NCBI RefSeq assembly: GCF_035046505.1
Contig: NC_089826.1
Coordinates: forward strand, 67,949,254 to 68,013,253
Origin: Tiliqua scincoides
Taxonomy: Eukaryota > Chordata > Lepidosauria > Squamata > Scincidae
DNA: 64,000 bases
Direction of reading: 5' to 3'
This document shows, piece after piece, positions 1 to 9,764 of this stretch. Under the pieces are notes generated by a model. That model saw only the letters and a list, made by a program, of their open reading frames with translations, had not been told where the DNA came from and searched no databases. Position numbers and translations under genes: made by a program. Numbering within the stretch: the stretch's first letter is position 1; each line of letters opens with the position of its first letter.

Positions 1-230
1 GTTTCTTGTTTTTGTTTTAATTTGAGATTATTAAACATGCCTAATGTAATGTGTAGTTAGGCATGCTCTACCCTGTAAGTAGTGGACAGGGAGATAAAGG
101 GATGACTGTCAGAGAAAGTTTATACAGTTAACAAATAGGGTGAGGGTCGCTTGGTACTTGATGGACTTGATGGCCCCTTCCTCTTTTTTTGGTCCTCCTT
201 TTATTTGAGCTCACATCACAGTATGTTGAA
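1..230. other. AT-rich flank, nothing recognised
   Basis: The first 230 bases are AT-rich, non-repetitive sequence in which I see no gene, splice signal or known repeat. They lead into the foldback element that starts near 231. Confidence 0.4.
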
Positions 231-1846
231 GGAATTACACAGGCCAACACACATTTTGCTTCCTTAAACGTTACACCAATTCCTGGGTATATTTGGGGTG
301 CCAATTCAAAAAATGGCATCCGTTTTGCCCTATCACGTCTAATTTTGGAGACACGGCATAGCCTCTTTAGCAAATGGTTCAAGCAGCTTCCTCATGAGGA
401 AGCCTACACCATGGTTTCCTCATGAGGCAGCTGCTTGAACCATTCGCTAATGAGGCTATACTCAGTGGCGTCACTGGGGGGGGGGGGTGCGGGCTGCACC
501 AGGTGAGTGACGTGCACTGGGGTGGTGACATGCTAAAATCACAGTGGTTAGGCTTAACCCTATCATATTATACACCATTGGATGTGGAATTTCGAGCAGA
601 ATGCAATGCAAAAAACCAGGGTGAAATCTCTCCTTTCTATCAAAAGTTATGGCCAAAAAACCAAAGAACAAAAAATGAAGGATCCCTATGGAAAGTGAAA
701 GTGAGCCGTATTGCACTTTTACTCATGAGTAGGTGAACTTGCCTTAGTCCGTCGGAAAGGGGAGGCCAAGAGGAATCCAGTGACACTAGAATGGTCCTGA
801 TCCAATGAAAGTAGCCCTCAAAAACACCTGAGAAGGAAGTCCCTCCCTCCAAGCAGATGAATGTATTGAGCCCTATGGAAAGTGAAACTAAGCCTCACAG
901 CTGTGTTTACCTGTGAGTAAGCAAACGTGCCTTGGCTGGTGTGGAAGATCAGGTGAAGGAGAGTGCAAGGCTACCAGAATGGTCCTGATCCTATGCACCT
1001 GCAGCTAAACAAGTGCTCCAGAAGGCAGCCTCCCCCCCCCCACACACACACTAAAAAGGATCAAAACCGAAGCTTCAGTGGATAAGGTGAACCTTTTTGA
1101 GACTTGCAAAGCCAGGTGGATCCTGACAGTGATCTGGTTTAAACAGAAGTTCTTCAGCTGAACTGGGCACTAGGTAGGGCTGAAACTGGTTTTGGAGGCA
1201 GGGGTGTTATTGCAGACAGGCTGCAGAGGAAATGCACTTGGTGGAACAGGGCTGGCTCCCCCTTATTTATTTGTTTTACTTTAATTATTTATACTTATTT
1301 ATTTTAATTTGCCTGATGATGTCACTTCCACCATGACATCACTTCTGGTGGGTCTTGGACAGATTGTCATTCTAAAAAGTGGGTCCCAGTGCTAAAAGTG
1401 ACTGCTTCAATAAGGTATTAGTAAGTTGACACCCGCGGGTGTGTGTGTGTGTGTGACACCACTAGTGACCAAAATAACTAAAATCATAATTTGGAGGAAT
1501 AATACCATCATGTTATATATCAATGCATAATTTCATGCAGAATGTGTTCTATCTTTGTTCTGTCAAAAGGTACACCCAAAAAACCAGTGGGGGCAGAGTG
1601 ATAGTACATCACTATGCCCACCACCCAGGGTGTTGCCCTGCCCACTGCATGGGGGGGTGACATGCTGGCATCCCGTACCAGGTGACGTGAACCCTAGTGA
1701 TGCCACTGGCTATACTATATCTCCAAAACTAGATGTGGTAGGGCAAAACAGATGCCATTTTTGGAATCGGCACCCCAAATTCATATCAAACCACCATAAA
1801 GTTTGGGAAAAACTTTTGACCCTCAATTTTGTAGGCCTGTGTTATC
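231..1846. repeat. Foldback (inverted-repeat) element split by a hAT insertion
   Basis: Positions about 231-402 and 418-462 plus 1717-1846 are two arms of an imperfect inverted repeat. The inner parts (357-402 against 418-462) match at roughly nine bases in ten and both contain ATGGTTCAAGCAGCT or its complement. The outer parts continue only after the hAT element at 463-1708 is skipped: the left arm has GGGGTGCCAATTC and an ACACAGGCC block, and the right arm carries the complements of GGGGTGCCGATTC and ACACAGGCC. Without the insertion the element would be about 360 bp with arms of about 175 bp. The superfamily is unknown and no target duplication of its own was identified. Confidence 0.65.
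463..1708. mobile_element. hAT-type non-autonomous DNA transposon, 1246 bp
   Basis: The ends read CAGTGGCGTCACT and, at the far side, AGTGATGCCACTG, which are inverted repeats. A perfect 8-bp target duplication, GCTATACT, lies at 455-462 and 1709-1716, as expected for hAT elements. The inside is composite. About 100 bp around 560-665 recurs in the same direction near 1495-1600. A diverged tandem pair with a period of about 188 bp begins near 683 and 871, each copy starting CCCTATGGAAAGTGAAA. Bases about 1300-1425 resemble the right part of the hAT family seen at 38014 and 52880. No transposase reading frame was seen, so it must have been moved by another element. Confidence 0.8.
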
Positions 1847-1866
1847 ATCTGCTAATCCCCACTGTG

Positions 1867-2217
1867 CTATAGGCTCTCTATTCTTATGCAGTCATTACTC
1901 AACATTGCTGTCACGTACTCAAGTATTTCCTGAGACATATATTTCCTAACGGTACTATTAATCAGCAAATGAGAACACAGTGATTCAGGACCCAATGTTC
2001 CACAAACCCTTTCAACAGTTTCAATTGATACTTCTTCTGTGTACATCCATGGCCATTTGCCCATTGACTTCCTTTGGCCTGGAACTCTGCCATGCTCAGT
2101 GTAATGTATTTTATCTGCCACTTTTAACAGCTGATTCATGATTATAAGGTGACGCAGTGATTTCCGAAGGTTTTGCTCAGAGATTTCCAATGGAATGTTG
2201 TTACTGCTTGGGATAAG
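1867..2217 (-). other. Unidentified open frame, about 117 codons
   Basis: An open frame runs on the minus strand from just after a stop near 2218 to a stop near 1867. The composition looks protein-like, with charged and hydrophobic residues alternating, stretches such as LIIMNQLLKVADKIHY and YMSQEILEYVTAML, and no low-complexity tract. There is no convincing ATG start. I do not recognise the family. It could be a remnant of a transposon protein, a pseudogene exon, or chance. Nothing next to it (promoter, splice partner, second exon) supports a real gene. Confidence 0.25.
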
Positions 2218-3880
2218 CTTTCAGTTCATATATTCCAGGTGTTATTACTTTGTTAATTCAGGGGGCTACATCAAATTGTAACCCATCAAGCTGAATGAAA
2301 CCCATCAGCCATGGCTGGTGACTACCAGGGGCTTGGTAATTCTATGCGTTTGCTGCTTGTTTGGAACTACAAAAGCAGGAAGGTGACAAGCAGCTGGTAT
2401 GTCTCAATATATGGCAGGCGGTAGAATAAAACTGTGCAGGCCTATATAAATTGTTCCTATGATCCAAAGCTGGTGATTCAGTTGTTACCAAATTAGTGTC
2501 TGCATTTTAGCCTTAGGTGGTTGTGACGTTCTGCCCTTTTCCTTGGTCCTCTGCAGTGCGCAACACTGTTGATCAGGCTCCTCAGGAGTCCCTGACATGA
2601 CCAGTAGTGACATAATTACCAGGCGCTATGGGGAGGGAGGGCTGGGTGGGTAAGGTGGTTGGGAAGGAGTGGGGGTTTGGAAGGTAAGCAGGATTAAGAG
2701 GCAAGGAAGGAAGCAAGGATGGGTGGCTGAAAGGAAAAATGGAGGGGCTGGCTAGACAGACAGGTGCACAGATGCTATGTCAGTCACATACTAAAGGAGT
2801 CATGTGGGGGGGTTCACTTTGGGTGTCAAATCTGCTCAGGGTATCAAATGCACCACTGAGAAACCAGTAGACCTGGCCTTCCCCGGGGGGGGGGGGGATC
2901 TCAAAGCAGAGACCATGTATACCTGTGGCTTCAAGCACCCTACCTTGGATGTCAAATAACCTAACCAAACACAAAGAAGCGCTGGCATTTTCTGTATGCC
3001 ACTCCCTTCCTCCTCCTTTGGAGGCTGCTTATTGTGGCAGCAGCCAGATCATGAAGGTGCTGCATTCTTCTGGGAGAACCCAGAAGTGATGCCACATGAC
3101 ATCACCTCCCCACATTCTGGGGCCCATAGCTATGCTGCTGGGTTCCAGTACCCCCTCCATACTGATTCCTCCTGCTTTCAGCTCTGTCCTCTGGCTTTTC
3201 AGCAGAGCTAAGCTACAGACAACTGGGAATGGGAGAGGAGGGGGTAGTAGCCAGTGGTGGCCTTTGCTGCTGCTGTATAAGTGGTGTGAGGAGCCTGGCG
3301 GAGTCAGCAATTCCATTGCTATCGTGGAATTTTGCAGATGTGCTAGTAATTTCCCATCAAGTCGCATACATGTTCCAAATGGTCAACATGATCTTAACTT
3401 CCTGTGAAATAGAACTGCGGTTTATTTACAGTGCTGGATGTTAAGATGATGTTAACCATATAGAACAGGCATGTAAACTTGATGGGAAAGTAGTGCTTCT
3501 GCAAAATCATTTTTTAAAAAATTGATCTTATAACCCAGGACAGTCTGGTGGTTGGGAGTGTTAATGGGCAAAATCCAACTAGCATTTCTGCTTTCAAGAA
3601 AGAGGCTTTCAGGGGGGCACTTAAATTTAATGCCATTATAAAGAATAAGCAGTTTCCTGGCTATTTTAATCTGTCAGGCTACCTTTTACAATTCCACTGG
3701 GAAAAGTAAATCCAGCCTGATTTAGTCTGACTGATTGAGTTAATTACTGTACATTGTGAACAGGCAACATGAGAGCAGATTGTGTTCTCAGGGGAGCATG
3801 TAACAAAAAAAAATCCCAAGTAGACAGTAGTATTGTCATGCCTCAGAATTAAGTTATTTTAAGGCTATGCCTAGGAGAAA
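2218..3880. other. Downstream flank, no gene seen
   Basis: This stretch has a G-rich purine tract at about 2630-2760 and a G homopolymer near 2885-2896. Open frames of 60-110 codons overlap on both strands around 3000-3440, but none resembles a known protein and they look like chance frames in moderately GC-rich DNA. Confidence 0.35.
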
Positions 3881-3884
3881 GCAA

Positions 3885-4060
3885 ATGTTTCCTTACCTTG
3901 AGGAGATCTCCAGCTGCCAAGTAGGATACAGCAGCAGGCATTTCAGTGCTACTGTATCACAGCATAGGCAGCCCCATTAGGATTGGGCTGCCAGTATGCT
4001 GGAGAAGCATCCAGACCCAGCTCCGTAATTCTGGGGGCTCCTGAGCACATCAGTGGGCCT
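3885..4060 (-). repeat. Degraded family-B MITE fragment
   Basis: The segment contains TTCCTTACCTTGAGGAGAT, a CAGCA-rich middle and ATTAGGATTGGGCTGCC. These match the middle and one end of the inverted-repeat family described at 20857, but the copy is diverged and its left end is unclear. Confidence 0.45.
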
Positions 4061-4452
4061 CTTTAAGCAGCGAAGGACAGTGATGAGAGGGTGTGTAAGG
4101 GCTGTTCAGATGATTCCAGAAAATGACTCCAGCCACACTGCATGTCAAATACAATATTGTTCAGGCTTCTGTGCAAGCATGGCATCAGTTTCTCTCCACT
4201 GAGAACAAAAAGACTAGTCACAGAGAAAGCAAATACAGCATAGTGTCTTTTAAGGTTTTGAATCCTGGCAACTCTCTCACTTTCCTGCCCATCCATCCTC
4301 TTGGTCATCCACTACAAGCTATTCTAGACATATGTTTGCTATTGTGTATTCATGACTGAAAAACTTTGCATTTGGGAGAAATGTTATTTGTTTATATATT
4401 AATGATTGAGTCATATGTTACAGTTTTCCCTACACGGAAGCATGTATATGAG

Positions 4453-4772
4453 ATGGGTGGCCAAACCGCAACTCAAGTGCCACATGCGGTTCTTTGACAT
4501 TAAATGTGCTGCTCACTGCAATAAGTTGACTGAGCTCTTTTTTGCATCACAAAAGTAATATAAAAGGTAAATTAAAAAATTTCAAGCTTTCTGATTATTT
4601 ACCTGGTATAAACTGAGAGCCCACTGGATTAAAACATATGTTTAATGTTCATGGTGAGTAAATATATTTAAGAATTTAAATGCTTCTTAAATATTTTGGC
4701 TCTCAAAAATCTCTTGCAGCTCTTAAACATCTGACGGTTATCATATATAGCTCTTACACTAAGCAATGTTGA
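4453..4772 (+). mobile_element. Probable hAT-type MITE, diverged
   Basis: The left end reads AGATGGGTGGCCAAACC and is followed by a 'chase' typical of hAT elements (CACATGCGGTTCTTTGACA). The right end, TGTTGACCATCTTT, is an imperfect complement of the left. Near both ends the text mentions the same 'GCTCTT' style motif (AGCTCTTACA near the right end). No clear 8-bp duplication remains, so the borders are approximate. Confidence 0.45.
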
Positions 4773-5768
4773 CCATCTTTGATTTATGACCATTTATGGC
4801 GTGGAAGCCATGAGAGGACAACATTAGTGGCAGCATGTACTGTATGGTCAATTGTAACCAATTGCTGTGATGTATTCTTATCTTGTTTAAGATTAATAAT
4901 TAGCCTCAAGGATGGGAATAGTTTTTGCATTGCTAAAGAAGTTTTTAAAAAACCATGTGGACAGTTTATTAAAAAACTTACAGTATATTCTGACTTTTCT
5001 CCCTGTTAGTACACTTAAGGCAGCTTGCAACATATCAGACATTTACAACAGATGACGTTTAACATTGAGAAAATTGGGCAACATATTACATGAAATAAGA
5101 TAGATCTAAACTTCTGAAAGTGTAAAATTACTTTAACCTGAAACCTACAAACAGACTGGGAGACCAACAAAAGCAATGGCTCCCTCTGTTGTTTCCTTTC
5201 TCAGAATGCAGGAGTATTAAATGTGGAAAATATATAGAAGAGGACATTTCAACATGTGCAACTTTTTTCAACCCAGCATAAAAAGTTACATTGGCCAAAA
5301 CCCCTTTTTCTGCACATTGGTGAACGATGCAGGATGAGCTTGCGTTTCTTTGCAACTGGTTATTGTAACTACAGCAGCTGGTTTCAGTGCACTCCCTGAC
5401 AGATTGGCTCAGTATAGCAGTGACTTGCAGACGGCTGCCTCCTGACCTCACTGCTGAGAGCTATGACTAACCTTTCCTGCTCTTTTGTTCCTTTAGAAAT
5501 ACATCACTCTCCCCTTAATTGCTCCTGTGTTGCTTGTAATAAATAACAGTATTCCCAGGGGACATTGGGTTAGCTGGGCTGTGATGTCACCAAGAGCTTC
5601 CCCCAAGCAGTCAGACCCAGCAGAATTTACAATTAACTCTTTTGGTTCAGTTTACCAGCATTGAAATGTTGCTTCAGAACTGGTTAACATTTTGTTTTTC
5701 AAAATGCCGTAGTGTTACAGTACTATGATATAAGGCTTTTAAAATGTTGGGTAACCTATGGTATAGAG
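4773..5768. other. Flank between hAT elements, nothing recognised
   Basis: AT-rich sequence with short chance frames only. I see no splice sites paired with coding potential and no repeat that I can name. Confidence 0.35.
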
Positions 5769-6226
5769 CAGGGGTGTCCAAAGTTTTTGGCAGGAAGACC
5801 ACATCATCTCTCTGACACTGTGTCAGGGGCCAGGGAAAAAAAGAATTCACATTTAAAATTTGAATAAATTTACATAGATACATAAATGAATATATTAAAG
5901 ATGAACTTATATGAATGAGTGAAGGTCTTGCAATAGCTCAAGGCGTATAAAAGGCCTTGCACAACGCAAGGCTGGCCTTTCCTTTGCTGCTGCTACTGCA
6001 TCACAGACATGAAACAACAAGCAGTGGAGGGGGCCCTCATCCCACAGCTCACGCGAGAGGTCAAACAGTTGCCCTCACGCTGAGAGCAGTTGCGTCAGGC
6101 CAGTGCGGGCTCCAACAAATCCCTGGCGGGCCAGAGGCTCATTGGAGACTGGGGGCTCCCTGAGGGCCGCACTGAGAGGCCTCGAGGGCCGCAAGTGGCC
6201 CCAGGGCCGGGGTTTGGGCACCCCTG
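5769..6226 (+). mobile_element. hAT MITE (CAGGGGTG family), copy 1
   Basis: The left end is CAGGGGTGTCCAAAGTTTTT and the right end is GGTTTGGGCACCCCTG, forming terminal inverted repeats. The interior (CACTGTGTCAGGGGCCAG, a TATTAAAGATGAACTTA block and a GC-rich right third) is shared with copies at 19723 (opposite orientation) and 23853. The flanking eight bases do not match, so the insertion is probably old. It has no coding capacity; the short frames in the GC-rich third are artefacts. Confidence 0.75.
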
Positions 6227-6533
6227 GACATCAGTTGCCTTCTCCTAATTTCTTATGCCCTTTAAAAATGTCAGTACACAATGGATAGAACTCAACAATT
6301 GGGTCATGTTGGGTCATGTTGTGTCAATTTCGAACAGTGGTATAGGCTGAAATCTGCTTTATGCCGAGTTGGAATCCTGTAAACAGCCTGTGCAGATGTA
6401 AACAATGGTACAGATACAAAATCACCCTGTAAATTTTGGCATGCAAAGCCTGCTGTTAGTTTTGTTTTTAACTTAATACTATTAAAGTTGGAGGAGAAAT
6501 AGGACCAGTAGATGTCACTGTAGGAGGAACCCC

Positions 6534-6680
6534 ATGGTTGGCAACCTTCAGTCTTGAAAGACTATGGTATAAGCCTACAGCACCCAGTATTCCCAGGCGG
6601 TCTCCCATCCAAGTACTAACCAGGCCTGACCCTGCTTAGCTTCCGAGATCAGATGAGATCGGGCATGTGCAAGGTAACAG
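6534..6680 (-). mobile_element. 5S-rRNA-derived SINE (5S-Sauria type)
   Basis: On the minus strand this reads as most of a 5S rRNA gene. It includes GATCTCATCTGATCTCGGAA, AGCTAAGCAGGGTCAGGC, GGTTAGTACTTGGATGGGAG and the box-C-like GACCGCCTGGGAATAC, ending in GGTGCTGTAGGC. It is followed by a non-ribosomal tail, ATAGTCTTTCAAGACTGAAG, and GGTTGCCAACC. SINEs with a 5S head and this arrangement are known from squamate genomes. The internal pol III promoter boxes are still easy to read, so the copy is not very old. It lies in the 3' flank of SLAIN2, in the same orientation as the gene. Confidence 0.85.
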
Positions 6681-9600
6681 TTGCTGCTGTCACTGTAAAA
6701 CGGTCTCCTTTCTAAAAGACCATTTTAATGTAAAGACTAATGTAATATAGAACTATCTGACCCCCACCCATTACACAAAAGGTGAAGCAGGTACCTTGTC
6801 CTGTGAATTGAGAGAACTTTGTGTAAGAATTGAGTATCCCATATTGGTCCTTCTTAGCTGTATACAGTGTATCAGACTATACTGCACGGTCCTGAAACAC
6901 TCTTACATTCCAAATTTTCTCTAATTTGGAAGTTTTACTTGCTGGTCCAAAATTTACAATTGAATTAAGCACATCCCCAGCTATGCAGAAAGTCATAGGT
7001 TCTGACTGAACATTTTACACAAGAGTCCATTTAGTTCCACATATCATGAAAGTCAACAGAATTAGCTTGAGTCCATGTACAACGCAAGAAAATGTCGGTC
7101 TGTCACATGCAAATGAGCTTGTAATACTTGAAAGACTAATATTGAATCTGGCCATTTTGTTCCAGGTTTTGAGGGAGCTTATTTTTTTAGATCACTTTTT
7201 TCAATGTTTATTTATCTGAATTCACAACCATACCTTATCCATATGACTATCCAATATTATGAGGGGGATCGTTTACTGGCCCACCTGGTCTGTTAGTATT
7301 CAAAGTGCAACCAACTTTTCAATGTAGTGTTTACTTTAAGGCATCTAGAATACTTTAAACTTACTGATAGACACCCTTCCAGTACTTCATTATTTAAATG
7401 TATAAATCTGTAAAATAAGAAATATACACAAATAAGCATTCACTCAAATTTTCCTCTAATATATGAAGACTTATACATGTCATATACATTTTAAGTGAAC
7501 TACCTAGGGTAACAGATATGCAATATGCCAGCTGTACAATGCTTCAATCTTCTGAAGGTGCCTGCGTGACCTGCTTATATGAACGTTCCTTATATGAACG
7601 TTCCTAAAGCAAAGAATGAGTTTCTACAGCAGTTGAACTAGTTGGAAACATGTTGGAATCCTCCCTCTAACATGTTCTCCCTCTAACTAGGAACTTGTTG
7701 TGAACGTGTTCACCCCTCCTTTATTCCCATACACAACTCTCCCAATTGGGGAATGTACTTGGAAATCAGCCATGTAATGTGTGCATAAAAGAAATGGAAA
7801 CAGATCAGACGCTTGCTGTTTTCCAATCCAGACATTCTCATTTTCACAAGAGATACCTGGATACGATAGACCAGCTTCTCCTGGCTGCAAGGAATACACT
7901 TCAACCCTGCAAACACCACTACAAGAGCAAATTCAATGTGCCAAAAGGATACAAGGCCATACATTACCTGTGTATGAAACAATTAACGTAATTCTTTGCT
8001 GTGGTATGAGCAAAATGCATATCCTAACCTATAATTCTTTGCAGCAAACTCCACAGATACATACAACAACATAAGGAATACACATAATATTGGTTAATAC
8101 TGTATTTTCTTAAGCTCCTTGTAATCCTCCAACAGTGAAATTAACTTTGACATGGGGGCAAGCAAGGTGTCCAACGCAAGATTTGCCTCAGGCTACCAGA
8201 AACCTGGCACCATCACTGGCAGTTATTTGAGACTGGCTGAAATGCAAACATAAAGGCACTTAAATATTACTGATTCTGTCTGCAGTTCAGCTAAGGACAT
8301 TTTAGAAACCAACTGAGATGAACAAGAACATATACAGTGGTCCTAGCATCAATCTGAAAAGGATTTTCATGGAAGTAAGGCTAACTGATTGAGATACTCT
8401 TATTTAGAAATAAGTTGTATTTGGAATTGCAGCCTAAACTAGTGTCTAAAATAAGATTACACTGGGCCTTACTCATGTTCTGAAAACACCACTGTATTGT
8501 GAAAATAGTGTATAAAATCATGATAATGCATTGTTCTTTTTTGGTAATTCATTCCAAGACCTCAGAAACTGCCACAGAACTAAACTATTTCCCTCTTAAA
8601 AGGCAATTTAAAAAGCGCCGATAGCGCTCTTTTAAGGGCCATGGTTATGTGTTTACACAATGTTTTAATTACAAAATCCAAAATTATAAGGCTATGTACA
8701 CAGTTACAATCTTAAGAACACTACTACTGGCCAATATGCTACCTAAAGGCCTCATCAGCATTCACTTCAGCTATATATTTCCCTTCATTCACGCATCCAC
8801 AATGTTTAAAAAGCTTATGTTGGCTGAGATGCTACCAAACAAATATTTTGTGTCCAGAGTTCCTTTGATGTTACAATGGGGCATTTTTCCAGTGGCCACT
8901 TAGTACAAACTTTTTACTGAAACTTTCCTTCCTAACCTCTAGTGGGCAATGGTTGATAACTAGCAGGCACACACAGTGTGGATATGGGCTACCACACAAG
9001 GCCTTTTAAATGTGTTGTTGACACACAGAACAAGAGCAAGCCAAAGATAGATTAGGATCTTCTAGAATATATCTGGATGATCTGAAGTAGATTTGGAAGG
9101 GTTTCCAATTCCCCCTTGATAAAAACTATGGAAAAAAAGGTTCCCCCCCCTTTTTCATCTCTAAATTAAGCTGCTGAAACAAAGAAAGTTGGGGAGTAGT
9201 ACGAGTGGATTTTTTCCCCTCCAGTACTGAAAAATTTCTCATCTGACGATACACCCTGCTCCTTCATTCTAGGTATATGCCTACCTTCTCTCTGTTTTGG
9301 ACCTAGTTCCAGTTGATGGCATTTTTACTAGAACACCATGATCAAAGTAGAATGCACAAGTCTGAGCCTATCCCACCCCATCCCTCTAAGGAACAGCACT
9401 GTTAATCACAAATTAGATTAACAATGTAAATCCAACATAACAATGGTCCAAAGCCAATGGGAGTATTCATTATAAATCTTCCTGTTGTGCTCTGAATATC
9501 TATCACAAGAGTAACTCATGTATCCAATACTCAAAGCAGGTGATATTGCTAGTTACTGAGACTGAAGAGAGAGCAGTAGACTCAAATTGGATCAACACCT

Positions 9601-9700
9601 CCTACCCAATATACAATTAAGACAGACCTGCATTACACAAACATTCTCATTCTCAAATCAGAGTATCTGAATATGTCTCAGAGTTTCAAATATTCAATTG
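6681..9700. other. Intergenic stretch without recognised repeats
   Basis: About 3 kb of AT-rich single-copy-looking sequence between the 5S SINE and the inferred end of SLAIN2. Short features only: a tandem 15-mer near 7575-7605 (ATGAACGTTCCT twice) and A/T tracts. No gene is supported. The frames near 7690-8070 and 8649-8903 have no recognisable similarity. Confidence 0.4.
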
Positions 9701-9710
9701 CACACACAAA
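9699..9710 (-). promoter_or_regulatory. GU-rich downstream element candidate
   Basis: On the minus strand this reads TTTGTGTGTG, about 70 bases downstream of the AATAAA at 9781-9786. GU-rich tracts in this position help cleavage and polyadenylation. The assignment is by position only. Confidence 0.35.
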
Positions 9711-9764
9711 TTGTATTTCTAAAATAAAAGTCAGAGAATGTTGTGGTAAGAATATTTATATTTT

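Noticed and set aside
6573-6680. A 5S rRNA gene.
   Set aside because: The 5S part is incomplete and diverged and is fused to a non-ribosomal SINE tail.
1-9700. Exons of SLC10A4, the expected neighbour on the 3' side.
   Set aside because: No frame resembles a bile-acid transporter family protein; the gene, if conserved in order, must lie outside the window.
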